A stretch of DNA of 64,000 nucleotides from Thermoleophilaceae bacterium (GTDB lineage: Bacteria; Actinomycetota; Thermoleophilia; Solirubrobacterales; Thermoleophilaceae), in the NCBI GenBank assembly GCA_030447905.1, contig JAUJNZ010000001.1:210430-274429 (forward strand), written 5' to 3'. Below the pieces are notes generated by a model, which saw only the letters and a program-made list of their open reading frames with translations, was not told the DNA's origin and did no database searches. Every line of letters starts with the position of its first letter. Within the stretch, counting starts at the first letter, position 1. Shown one piece after another: positions 8,930 through 16,927 of the stretch. Made by a program: the position numbers and the translations under genes.

Positions 8930-9126
8930 ATGTCGTGGCGGATCGCCCACTTGGAGCTCGTCATCTTCGGATCGGCCGCGGTGGCCGTCGTCAGCCTTCG
9001 ACGCCCGCGGCTCGCGCTCGTGTTGGGATGGTGGTCATGGTCCACCTCGCGCTGACGTTCGTGCTCGACCAGCGCGGAGACCGGACGCACAGACTCTCCG
9101 GGCGAGAGCGCCTCCTGGCGGTCTAA
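8930..9126 (+). pseudogene. YrdB/DUF2568-like membrane protein, truncated and frameshifted
   Basis: From the ATG at 8930 the frame reads MSWRIAHLELVIFGSAAVAV and then LRRPRLALVLG. The next frame continues MVVMVHLALTFVLDQRGDR to a stop at 9126. Restoring one G in the GGG run at 9025-9027 joins the two into one 65-residue product with two membrane segments. The pattern (R-LELvvFG-AA-AL and RPRLAL-NLALTFVL) resembles the C-terminal half of YrdB-family proteins, which are normally 110-130 residues. The N-terminal helices are missing because a stop lies immediately upstream. The family assignment is from memory of the pattern and is tentative. Confidence 0.45.
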
Positions 9127-9618
9127 GGCAGCCGACGCGACGCTGACCCGGAGATCTGCGTCACACCGGCCCGGACCCGAGCCATTCGGCTGGTCCGTGA
9201 GATGCCTTCCAGCGGCTTGCCCCGGAGCGGCGCTAGCGCCAGCGTCGCGTGGGCTTGCCGGTTACAACCCGCAGTCGGCGGTGGCGTTGCGGGGCCGGAC
9301 CGATCGGCGGCGAAGCCTCATAGCTCGCATCGATACGCGACTTCCGCGCCCCGACCGCGCGGTGCCCCTGCCTCGCCGGTCGAGGGCGTGACACTGGCAG
9401 ACCAAACGGCCCGCAGGCGCCAGCTCCTCACAACCGCGAGTGCTCATGGTCTCTGACCGAGCGGCGGGCGGAACGGTGACGGGGGGAGCGACCAAGCGGA
9501 AGACTTCGCCGGATACCGTCCGCCGAGGGGCGCGGCCATTGTTACCCAGCCAGGCCGGTGAAGATTGCCCGACCGGAGGGCGGGTAACTCAGCTCCAGAC
9601 CATAACGGGAGGTGAGTC
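9127..9618. other. intergenic, no gene recognised
   Basis: No open frame here has protein-like composition on either strand, and I see no RNA gene, repeat or convincing terminator. The right end leads into a strong ribosome binding site (GGGAGGTGA, 9607-9615) for the 23-residue peptide that follows. Confidence 0.5.
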
Positions 9619-9690
9619 ATGGGGGTCTACATCGGCAGCGCAGGGGTGCTCCTGATCATCGTCATCATCGTGATCGTCCTTTTCCTCTAG
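9619..9690 (+). CDS. 23-residue hydrophobic membrane peptide
   Basis: ATG at 9619 preceded by an excellent ribosome binding site (GGGAGGTGA with 3-base spacing). The product begins MGVYIGSAGVLL and continues as an unbroken Ile/Val/Leu helix to the stop at 9690. It has no charged residue and would span one membrane. Short proteins of this MGxYIG-plus-helix type are, from memory, common and usually unannotated in actinobacteria, but I cannot give a function. The strong initiation signal and purely hydrophobic composition are the evidence. It could be a membrane-anchored regulator or a toxin-like peptide, but nothing nearby supports either. Confidence 0.55.
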   Translation: MGVYIGSAGVLLIIVIIVIVLFL

Positions 9691-9891
9691 CACCAGCGGC
9701 TGGCTTGACAGGGGCGCCGCGCTCGCGGGGCCCCGGCTGTGCGTCCTCGCCGGCAACGGGCCTCACCCTAGTCGCCGAAGAGGTGCCGCGACGCTCAGGC
9801 GGTCTGTTGGGCACGCCGGGCCGCTCGGGAATGATTCCGCGGGAGCTATCGGTCGCAGGCTAGTAGCCGCTCTGCTCGCCGACCCGGTAGC

Positions 9892-10780
9892 TCATGCCGT
9901 CGCTCGCCGCAGGACCGCGACCCCCCACGTGCGAAACGGCCGCCAGCGCTCGGCCAGCGCGATATAGGCCTCGTCGTCGTCGACGACCTCCGGTGCCCCG
10001 TAGGCCTCGGCCGCGGCCAGGCGCCCGCGCTTCTCGCCGAGGGCCAGGGCGTCGGTCGTTCCGACCGCCCGCAACAGGATCCCCTCGGCCCAGAACGGGC
10101 CGATCCCCCTGATCGCCTGCAAGGTGGCGAGCGCCTCGTCGTGGGGGGCCGAGAGCAGGCGGTCGCGGTCGATGTGGCCGCCGAGTGCGATTTCGGCCAC
10201 GCCGTACAAGCGTTTGAGCTTCTCCTCGCTCAACCCTCGCGCCGCCCTTACGCCCAAGAGCCGCTCCGGGTCGGGAAAGCCGAGGAGACCTCGCCGCCAA
10301 CCCGCACCCGCGCCCCGCGGGTGGCCGAAAGCTCGTCGCGGATGCGAGCGGCCTGCGACTGACGGGTCCGGGCCGAGAGGACGGCCCAGCAGGCGGCCTC
10401 GTAGACGAGTGAAAGAGGACGGGGCGCAGCCAGCCCGACTCGCGCTGGCGACTGCCCACGACCTCGTCGCGCTCGCCGAGGTCGGCGTAGCCGCGCGGGT
10501 TGTGGTCGAGGGAGACGATACGGGCCGCCTGGTCGCGGACGCGGCGGGGGTCGCCGGCGGTGCTCGAGGCGATCTCCCCCTCCACCGGCCCGTTGGCTCG
10601 GCTCTGACGCAGGACGACGCCGGCGTGCCCGCTCCAGTCGTCGACCGGGAAGGCCAGGCGAAGGATGCGCTCGCTCCCTGTCGCGGCGTCGGAACGGGCG
10701 GCCGGAGGCCAGCCCGCGATGAAGCGGACGGCCGCCGAGAGGTCGAAGGGGCCGGCCGGCTCGAGGACGAAGTCGCTCAC
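9892..10780 (-). pseudogene. AlkA/HhH-GPD-type DNA glycosylase, two frameshifts
   Basis: The first frame reads FVLEPAGPFDLSAAVRFIAG and FPVDDWSGHAGVVLRQ, then SGWLRPVLFHS. A second frame continues YEAACWAVLSARTRQSQAAR and a third gives RLLGVRAARGLSEEKLKRLY. The helix-hairpin-helix follows as LQAIRGIGPFWAEGILLRAV, with a last helix ending ERWRPFRTWGVAVLRR. Together they match a full DNA-3-methyladenine glycosylase II-like protein of about 297 residues. Two apparent one-base losses, near 10400-10410 and at 10273-10278 (a GGG/AAA run), break it. The usual catalytic Asp of HhH-GPD enzymes is not evident after the hairpin, where GTTDALALGEKR replaces the common PAHEPR/D segment. The breaks may be sequencing errors. 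Confidence 0.75.
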
Positions 10781-10834
10781 CGGCGGTCAGCCCGGTAGAT
10801 CAGGGCCCAGCGGCCGTAGCGCCGCGCCGCAGGG

Positions 10835-11110
10835 CTAGCCCCCCGCGACCGCCGGTAGGATCGTGACCTCATCGCCGTCCTCGACCTGGGTGTCGAGCCC
10901 GTCGAGGAAGCGGATGTCCTCACCCTGCACGTAGACGTTGACGAACCGTCTCAGTCCGCCGTCCTCGGCGATCCGCTCGCGCAGGCCGTCGTAGCGCTCG
11001 TAGAGACCGTCGAGGACCTCGCCGACCGTTGCGGCCGCATCGACGTCGGCCTCCGCCTCGCCGGAAGTGACGCTGCGCAGCTGGGTGGGAATCTTGACCG
11101 TGATCGCCAT
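10835..11110 (-). CDS. CysO/MoaD-like sulfur-carrier protein
   Basis: 91-residue ubiquitin-fold carrier. It starts MAITVKIPTQLR and has FVNVYVQGEDIRFLDGLDTQ in the middle. It ends VTILPAVAGG, the exact type of C terminus seen in Mycobacterium CysO. The terminal Gly-Gly would be adenylated and converted to a thiocarboxylate that donates sulfide to a PLP enzyme. It lies 45 bases downstream of the threonine-synthase-like gene, on the same strand, and shares its SAM riboswitch. No Mec-type protease or CysM is adjacent. MoaD (molybdopterin synthesis) is the alternative, but no moa gene is present and the PAVAGG ending favours CysO. Confidence 0.85.
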   Translation of the reverse strand: MAITVKIPTQLRSVTSGEAEADVDAAATVGEVLDGLYERYDGLRERIAEDGGLRRFVNVYVQGEDIRFLDGLDTQVEDGDEVTILPAVAGG

Positions 11111-11155
11111 GGCGCGGATTTATAACCGATCGAAACCCCCGGTCCCGACGGCTAG

Positions 11156-12403
11156 CTACGCCACTACCCGATCGCCCTCAACCGCCTCGGCGAACGCGTC
11201 CGCCCGCGGCTCGATCTCGTAGGTCTCGAAGCTGCCGCGCACGGCGTCGAGGGTCTTGAGCCCCTCACCGGTGATGGTCGCCACGACGCGCTCGGCGGGG
11301 TCGATGTCCCCGCGCTCGGCGAGCCGGCTTAGCACCGCGGTGGTCACACCGCCGGCGGTCTCGGTAAAGATGCCGGTGGTCTCGGCCAGAAGCCGAATGC
11401 CATCCCGGATCTCGTCGTCGCAGACGGCTTCGATACCTCCGCCCGAGCGCCGCGCGAGCTCGAGGGCGTACGGGCCGTCGGCGGGGTCGCCGATGGCGAG
11501 CGACTTGGCGATGGTGTCGGGGCGGACGGGGCGACAGACGGACATGTCGTCGGCGAACGCCCGCGCCACGGGCGAGCAACCGGCGGCCTGGGCACCGTTC
11601 ATGACCGGCAGGTCACCCTTGATCAGGCCGATGTCGAGCCACTCCTCGAATCCCTGCGCGACCTTCGTGAACAGCGAGCCGGAGGCGATCGGTACGACGA
11701 CGCGGTCGGGGAGCTCCCAGCCGAGCTGCTCGGCGATCTCGTAGCCGAGGGTCTTCGACCCCTCCGCGTAGTAGGGACGTACGTTGACGTTCACGAACGC
11801 CCAGTCCCGCTCGAAGGAGAGCTCGGTGCACAGTCGGTTGACGTCGTCGTAGGAGCCGCGCACGGCGACCAGGTGGGTCCCGTAGACCCCGGTGGCAAGG
11901 ATCTTCTGCTCCTCGAGATCAGAGGGGATGAAGACGTAGGACTCGAGGCCGGCCGCCGCGGCGTGCGCAGCGACCGAGTTGGCCAGGTTGCCGGTCGAGG
12001 CACAGGCCACGACGTCGTAGCCGAGCTCCCGGGCCTTGGCGACGGCCACCGTGACCACGCGGTCCTTGAAGGAGTGGGTCGGGTTGGCGGCGTCGTTCTT
12101 GACCCAGACCTCGCGAAGCCCGAGTCGCTCGGCCAGACGGTCTGCCTTGATGAGCGGGGTGACCCCGGCCGCGAGCGCGGTCTGGGGCGGCCGCTCGAAG
12201 GGCAGGAAGTCCGCGTAGCGCCAGATGGTCTGGGGCCCGGCCTGGATCTTGCGCCGGGTCTCGGCGGCGTCGAGGCCCGAGAAGTCGTAGGCGACCTCGA
12301 GCGGCCCGAAGCAGTTGTCGCACACGAATCGGGCTTCGAGCGGGTACTCCTGCGCGCATTCCTTGCACCGGAGCGACTCGACTCTACATCGACTCCCTCT
12401 CAC
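11156..12403 (-). CDS. thrC: threonine-synthase-like PLP enzyme under SAM control
   Basis: Fold-type II PLP enzyme. An N-terminal zinc ribbon (LRCKECAQEY and FVCDNCFGPLEVAYDF) is followed by the PLP lysine in NPTHSFKDRVVTVAV. The phosphate loop is CASTGNLANSVAAHAAAAG, and the C-terminal PLP-binding region is ETAGGVTTAVLSRL with ATITGEGLKTL. Canonical threonine synthase converts O-phosphohomoserine to threonine. The GTG at 12403 is chosen because a GGAGG site lies 8 bases upstream within the riboswitch hairpin. The open frame extends to 12550 through the riboswitch itself, which is not coding. The product is 415 residues. SAM control and the CysO-like partner downstream raise the possibility that the acceptor is a protein thiocarboxylate, giving homocysteine instead of threonine. 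Confidence 0.88.
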   Translation of the reverse strand: MRGSRCRVESLRCKECAQEYPLEARFVCDNCFGPLEVAYDFSGLDAAETRRKIQAGPQTIWRYADFLPFERPPQTALAAGVTPLIKADRLAERLGLREVWVKNDAANPTHSFKDRVVTVAVAKARELGYDVVACASTGNLANSVAAHAAAAGLESYVFIPSDLEEQKILATGVYGTHLVAVRGSYDDVNRLCTELSFERDWAFVNVNVRPYYAEGSKTLGYEIAEQLGWELPDRVVVPIASGSLFTKVAQGFEEWLDIGLIKGDLPVMNGAQAAGCSPVARAFADDMSVCRPVRPDTIAKSLAIGDPADGPYALELARRSGGGIEAVCDDEIRDGIRLLAETTGIFTETAGGVTTAVLSRLAERGDIDPAERVVATITGEGLKTLDAVRGSFETYEIEPRADAFAEAVEGDRVVA

Positions 12404-12411
12404 GTCAGACA

Positions 12412-12441
12412 CCTCCGTCGGTTTTGCCTTCGTGACGGAGG
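12412..12441 (-). promoter_or_regulatory. ribosome-binding-site sequestering hairpin
   Basis: On the minus-strand RNA, CCUCCGUC (12434-12441) pairs perfectly with GACGGAGG (12412-12419). The second arm contains the GGAGG site for the GTG at 12403. No U-tract follows, so it is not an intrinsic terminator. It most likely acts as the expression platform of the SAM riboswitch, blocking translation when SAM is bound. Confidence 0.75.
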
Positions 12442-12460
12442 CCCTGGAGGAGCGCTCTGT

Positions 12461-12580
12461 CACATCTACCCAGGGCTTTGGCTGGAGCCTGGCTGGAGTT
12501 GGCACCGTTCCGCGGCCTTCACGGCCGTCGGATGGTTGCCGGGGCTTCACTGGGCCAGTCCCTCCACCCCTCTCGATGCG
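12461..12580 (-). ncRNA. SAM-I (S-box) riboswitch
   Basis: The minus-strand RNA contains the S-box core in order: CGAGAGGGGUGGAGGGACUG (kink-turn entry), GGCCCAGUGAAGCCCCGGCAA, then GGUGCCAACUCCAGCC, and a 3' end with UAGAUGUG. P1 forms between CGCAUC (12575-12580) and GAUGUG (12461-12466). It sits upstream of the threonine-synthase-like gene and its CysO-like partner. S-box riboswitches turn genes off when SAM is abundant. Class I is favoured over SAM-IV because of the standard GGAGGGACUGGCCC and GGCAACC elements. Confidence 0.92.
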
Positions 12581-12671
12581 TACGGCTTATGTGAGCGACA
12601 CGATAGCGAACCGGCCGCCGAGAGGCTTCGGAGCGGCCTTTCCCGCGGGCCCGGCTATAAACTCGTAATAG

Positions 12672-13775
12672 TTGCCCGAGCCCACGCCCCCCGGTCGCCT
12701 GCGGGTCTTAGTCATCTCCCAGATGTGGCCGAGCCCGCGCGATCCGGACTTCGGTGCCTTCGTCGCCCAGATGGCCGGGGAGCTCGAGCGCCGGGGGCAT
12801 CGCATCGATCGCGCGACGATCGACCGGCGGGGCGGCTCGCCGTTCAAGTACGCCCGCCTGGGCCGGGCGGCGCTCGGCTCGGCGCTGCGCCGTCGCCCGG
12901 ACGTGATCTACGCCCACTTCCTGGTGCCCGCGGGCGCGCTGGCCGCCGTGGTCTCCGTGATCGCGCGCGCTCCGCTGGTGGTGACCGCCCACGGGACCGA
13001 CGTGCGCAACGTCGGGCGCATCCGCGGCGTCCGGGCATTGACGCGCGCCACTCTGCGGCGCGCGGACAAGGTCGTCGCCGTCTCCGACTTCCTGCGTCGC
13101 GAGCTGACCGCCCGGCTGCCGTTCGCGGCGAAGAAGGTCGAGGTGATCGACTGCGGAGTGGATCTCGATCGCTTCCGGGCCCGCGCGCGCGAGGAGGCCC
13201 GGGAGCGGCTCGGCCTGGAGGGCGAGCGGCCGTTCTTCCTGTTCGTCGGCGCTCTCGACGCGCGCAAGAACGTGGTCGCGCTGGCCGAGGCGTTCGAGCG
13301 GCTCGGGTACGGACAGCTCATCGTAATCGGCGACGGACCCCTGCGACCTGGGATCGAAGGCCGGGCGGGCGTGCGGTTGGTCGGTCGGGTTCCCCACGCC
13401 GAGATCGCCGAGTGGATCGCCGCCTGCGACGTCCTGTGCCAGCCGTCGCTCGAGGAGCCGTTCGGGCAGGCCATTCTCGAGGCGATGGCCTGCGAGCGGC
13501 CGGTGATCGCCACCTCGGTCGGCGGTCCCCCGGAGTTCGTAACCCCCGAGTCGGGTGTACTCGTCGATCCCGCCAGCGTCGAGTCGATCCGTGCCGCTCT
13601 CGAGCACGCGACGACCCTTCCCTCCCCGAACGCGGCCGCCCGCCGGGCGGCGGCGCGCCACGACGTGCGCATCCAGGCTGAGAGGGTGGAGGAGCTGCTG
13701 CGCGGGGCGAGCGCTTCGAGAGGCTCGGCGCCGCCCGCCGGGGAGAGCACACGGGTCGTCAGTCGACGCGGATAG
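12672..13775 (+). CDS. GT4-family glycosyltransferase
   Basis: Retaining GT-B glycosyltransferase of 367 residues. The N-terminal domain begins RLRVLVISQMWPSPRDPDFG. An acceptor-domain segment reads VVTAHGTDVRN, and the start of the donor domain is VIDCGVDLDRF followed by FFLFVGALDARKNV. The GT4 signature is CQPSLEEPFGQAILEAMACE, containing the E-x7-E pair (EEPFGQAILE). The donor sugar and acceptor cannot be told from sequence. It starts at a TTG, and the next in-frame ATG (in SQMWPS) is too far in. It is transcribed away from the SAM riboswitch gene. Confidence 0.88.
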   Translation: MPEPTPPGRLRVLVISQMWPSPRDPDFGAFVAQMAGELERRGHRIDRATIDRRGGSPFKYARLGRAALGSALRRRPDVIYAHFLVPAGALAAVVSVIARAPLVVTAHGTDVRNVGRIRGVRALTRATLRRADKVVAVSDFLRRELTARLPFAAKKVEVIDCGVDLDRFRARAREEARERLGLEGERPFFLFVGALDARKNVVALAEAFERLGYGQLIVIGDGPLRPGIEGRAGVRLVGRVPHAEIAEWIAACDVLCQPSLEEPFGQAILEAMACERPVIATSVGGPPEFVTPESGVLVDPASVESIRAALEHATTLPSPNAAARRAAARHDVRIQAERVEELLRGASASRGSAPPAGESTRVVSRRG

Positions 13776-13813
13776 ACTCACCGCAGCGATGACCGAAGAC
13801 CCGTCGAGACGCG

Positions 13814-14806
13814 ATGCCCAACCTCCCCAAGCCTCGCCTCAGGAGGCCCGCACGCCCGCGGGTCGACGGTCGCGCGCCCGCGCCGGCTGAGCCGCGCGTC
13901 GAGCAAGTCCAGCTCGGCGGCCTGCGCTGGGTCAACCTCGAGCACCCGGGCTCGGTCGACCTCGCCTGGCTCGAGGAGCACTTCGACTTCCACCCGCTCG
14001 CTCACGAGGACGTGCGCTCGCGCAACCAGCGCCCGAAGATCGACGAGTACGACGACTACCTGTTCATCGTCCTGAACTTCCCGGTCTTCGACAAGCAGGT
14101 CGGGCGCCTGAACGCCGCCGAGCTCGACATCTTCGTCGGGCCGGACTTCCTGATCACCATCCCCAACGTGGCGCTTCAGCCCGTCGAGTACCTGTTCGAG
14201 CGCTGCCGCGTGTCCGAGGAGATGCGCGAGGCGCTTCTGTCGCGGGGGTCGGGCTACCTGCTCTACCGGATCGTCGACGAGTCCTTCGACTACTGCTTTC
14301 CGATGCTGCGCAAGATCGGGCACAAGCTCGACGACGTCGAGGGGGCGATCTTCGAGGGCCGCTCCGAGGAGGCCGTGCGCGACATCTCGAACGTCAAGCA
14401 GGAGATCATCAACTTCCGCAAGATCATCCGCCCCCAGCGCTCGGTGCTGGGCGACCTCGAGCGGACGAAGGCCCGCTACCTGGCCGGCGACCTCGAGATC
14501 TACTTCGACGACATCCGCGACGCCTCAGAGCGCATCTGGGACATGCTCGAGAACTACAAGGAGGTGGTCGAGGCGCTCGAGGACACCAACGAGTCGGTGA
14601 TCTCACATCGGGTCAACGACATCCTCCGCGTCCTCACTGGGGTCAGCGCCATCCTCCTGCCCCTGACGCTCGTGGCGAGCATCTGGGGGATGAACGTGCG
14701 CGTGCCCGGCGAGGGCGAGCTCGGCGGCTTCTTCGCGGTCCTCGGAGGGATGTTTGCGCTGTTCGTGGCCATGCTGTGGTACTTCCGTCGGCGCGGCTGG
14801 CTGTGA
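13814..14806 (+). CDS. corA: CorA-family magnesium/divalent cation transporter
   Basis: 330-residue pentameric channel-type transporter. A long cytoplasmic N-terminal domain (HPLAHEDVRSRNQRPKIDEY) and a helical stalk with VISHRVNDILRVLTGVSA lead to two C-terminal helices. The first is ILLPLTLVASIWGMNV, ending in the Gly-Met-Asn signature. The second is FAVLGGMFALFVAMLWYF, followed by a basic tail. The usual MPEL loop is replaced by RVPGEGE, so ion preference is uncertain. The gene converges on the spermidine-synthase-like gene with 18 bases between the stops. Confidence 0.9.
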   Translation: MPNLPKPRLRRPARPRVDGRAPAPAEPRVEQVQLGGLRWVNLEHPGSVDLAWLEEHFDFHPLAHEDVRSRNQRPKIDEYDDYLFIVLNFPVFDKQVGRLNAAELDIFVGPDFLITIPNVALQPVEYLFERCRVSEEMREALLSRGSGYLLYRIVDESFDYCFPMLRKIGHKLDDVEGAIFEGRSEEAVRDISNVKQEIINFRKIIRPQRSVLGDLERTKARYLAGDLEIYFDDIRDASERIWDMLENYKEVVEALEDTNESVISHRVNDILRVLTGVSAILLPLTLVASIWGMNVRVPGEGELGGFFAVLGGMFALFVAMLWYFRRRGWL

Positions 14807-14824
14807 GGGTGGCGCCGGCGCGGG

Positions 14825-16375
14825 TCAGTCGCGCGCGGCAGGAAGGCCCGGCGTCAGGAGCTGGTCGACGGGCGCGTACTCGTCGGTGAGCACGACGGCA
14901 CCGGCGAAGAAGCGCCCGAGCGCGCGGCCGGTGACCATCTCCTCGCCACCGCCGCGGGCGCTGATTCGCTCGCGCAGTCCTTTCAGGGGCAGCGGTGCCT
15001 GAGAGGCGAGCAGCACGAAGTTCCCGCCCGACCTTCCGCTCACCGACTCGGGCGGCGCGAGCAGCGCGACGTGGCGGAACCCCCGTGCGAGCGTGCGCGC
15101 CTCGGCGCGCACGAAGCGCGACGGCGGATAGTCGATCACGTTGAGCGCGTAGATGCCCTGCGGGGTGAGCGCGCGGCGGACCTCGCGCACGACCTCGAGG
15201 GTGGTCAGGTGCCACGGGACGGCGACGCCGCCGAACGCGTCGCCGACCACGAGGTCGCGTGTGCCGCTGCGCTCTCGGGCCAGGGCGACGCGCGCGTCGC
15301 CCGTGCGCACCGCGAGCTCCGGCCGCGTGCGCAGGCCGAGGCGCTCGCGGGCGAGCTCGAGCAGCGCCGGGTCGAGCTCGAGCACCAGGCTCCGTGAGCC
15401 GGGGCGCGTGGCCTCGAGGTAGCGCGGGATGCTGAAACCGCCTCCGCCGATATGGAGCGCGTCCACGGGCGCCCCGGGCGGGCGAAAGACGTCGATCGCA
15501 TCCCCGATCAGCTGGGTGTAGTCGAACTCGAGACGGGTCGGGTCGGCCAGGTCGACATAGGAGTGGCGCAGCGTGTCCAGGCGCAGGAGGCGACCGCTCG
15601 GGCGGCTCGGATCGGCCTCGACGCGGGCGCAGTAGTAGGCGCTCTCCACCTGACAGCGATCGCCGATCGCGACGCCGGCGGCGCCCAGGGCAAGTGCCAC
15701 GGGGAGGGCACCCAGGGCCGCGGCGCTCAGGCGTCCACGGCGTAGCACCGCCGCCAGCACGACTCCGGCGGTCACGAGCGCACCGCCCACCGCGAGCACG
15801 ATCGGGGTGGTCGCGAGCTCGGCGACGAGCGCGAAGCCGGTGAGGAACGTGCCGACGAGCGCACCCGCCGTCCCCAGGGCGGACAGCCGTCCCACCACGG
15901 CGCCGGTCTCGCGCAGGCTCCCGAGCTGGAGCTTGACCGTCGTGGGCGTCACCGAGCTCAGGACCGCCGCCGGCGGGAGGAACGCGAACAGCGCGAGCAA
16001 CACGATCGAGCTGCCGCCTCCGCGCGCGACGGTGAGCTCGCCGAGGGCTCGGACCACCGGCAGGGTGGCGAGGGCGAGCAGGCCTCCGACGATGAGGACG
16101 GGGCCGAGCGTGAGGCGCGGGTCGACCCAGTCCGCGATCCGGCCCCCCGCCCATGTCCCGAGGGCGATTCCCGCGAGCACGACGCCGATGATGGCCGTGT
16201 AGGTCTCGAGGGTCACGCCGACGTAGGGCGCGACCATCCGCCCGGCGAGGATCTCGAGCACGAGCACCGCCCCCGAGGCAAAGAACACGAGCGCGCCGGC
16301 AAGGGCCTCGGGCAGCGCGGTGGGCGCCGGCGCCCCCGGGGCGGCGGGGGTCTCGTTCGGGATGGAGGTCGTCAC
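14825..16375 (-). CDS. membrane-fused spermidine-synthase-like protein
   Basis: 516 residues. The N-terminal half has about seven or eight hydrophobic helices (LVFFASGAVLVLEILAGRMV, IIGVVLAGIALGTWAGGRIA). The C-terminal half is a methyltransferase-fold domain with the nucleotide-type loop LHIGGGGFSIPRYLEATRP and LELDPALLELARERLG. Its acidic segment is DLVVGDAFGGVAVPWHLTT. This is the layout of fused MFS/spermidine-synthase-like proteins. Whether they make polyamines is not established, since several lack the putrescine-binding residues. A second, larger member lies at 35.5-37.8 kb. Confidence 0.8.
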   Translation of the reverse strand: MTTSIPNETPAAPGAPAPTALPEALAGALVFFASGAVLVLEILAGRMVAPYVGVTLETYTAIIGVVLAGIALGTWAGGRIADWVDPRLTLGPVLIVGGLLALATLPVVRALGELTVARGGGSSIVLLALFAFLPPAAVLSSVTPTTVKLQLGSLRETGAVVGRLSALGTAGALVGTFLTGFALVAELATTPIVLAVGGALVTAGVVLAAVLRRGRLSAAALGALPVALALGAAGVAIGDRCQVESAYYCARVEADPSRPSGRLLRLDTLRHSYVDLADPTRLEFDYTQLIGDAIDVFRPPGAPVDALHIGGGGFSIPRYLEATRPGSRSLVLELDPALLELARERLGLRTRPELAVRTGDARVALARERSGTRDLVVGDAFGGVAVPWHLTTLEVVREVRRALTPQGIYALNVIDYPPSRFVRAEARTLARGFRHVALLAPPESVSGRSGGNFVLLASQAPLPLKGLRERISARGGGEEMVTGRALGRFFAGAVVLTDEYAPVDQLLTPGLPAARD

Positions 16376-16426
16376 GGCGGAGGGGTGAGTGAGGTTAGGC
16401 GCCCGGCTCCTCTAGAGTGCCGCCCC

Positions 16427-16927
16427 GTGAGCGGTGAGCGACTCTGGGCCCCGTGGCGGCTCGACTACATCCGGGAGCCGAGCCCCGAGGAGTGCATCTT
16501 CTGCCGCGCCGCGGCCTCGGAGGGTGACGAGGCGCGCGCGAGCCACGTCCTGCACCGCGGCGAGCGCTGCTTTGCGCTGCTGAACGCCTACCCCTACACG
16601 AGCGGCCACCTGATGGCCGCGCCCTACGACCACGTGCCCTCGATCGAGGACCTCGACGCGCCCGCCGTCGGCGAGCTGATGGCGCTCGCCCAGCGCTCGC
16701 TCGCCGCGCTGCGCGACAACTACGGCCCCGAGGGCTTCAACCTCGGGATCAACCAGGGCAGGGTCGCCGGCGCGGGCTTCGAGGACCACGTCCACCTCCA
16801 CGTCGTCCCGCGCTGGGGCGGCGACACGAACTTCATGCCGGTCGTCGGCGACGTGCGGGTCCTTCCGCAGAGCCTGGACGAGGCGTGGACCGAGCTGCGC
16901 GAGCGCTTCGCCGAGGTTGACCAATGA
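16427..16927 (+). CDS. HIT-family nucleotide hydrolase/phosphorylase
   Basis: Histidine-triad protein with the signature HVHLHVVPRW and the N-terminal ERLWAPWRLDYIRE followed by CIFCRAA, as in actinobacterial Ap4A phosphorylase/HIT enzymes. It probably acts on dinucleoside polyphosphates or adenylated substrates. The GTG at 16427 starts the product just before the conserved block. An upstream GTG at 16385 is in frame and would add 14 residues. The stop overlaps the mutase start by 4 bases. Confidence 0.85.
   Translation: MSGERLWAPWRLDYIREPSPEECIFCRAAASEGDEARASHVLHRGERCFALLNAYPYTSGHLMAAPYDHVPSIEDLDAPAVGELMALAQRSLAALRDNYGPEGFNLGINQGRVAGAGFEDHVHLHVVPRWGGDTNFMPVVGDVRVLPQSLDEAWTELRERFAEVDQ

Noticed and set aside
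9262..9495. 77-codon minus-strand frame in the 9.1-9.6 kb spacer
   Set aside because: No ribosome binding site, no motif, and composition typical of random GC-rich frames.
11873..13681. 602-codon plus-strand frame through the SAM riboswitch and glycosyltransferase
   Set aside because: It crosses the riboswitch and lies out of frame with the glycosyltransferase, so it is not a protein.
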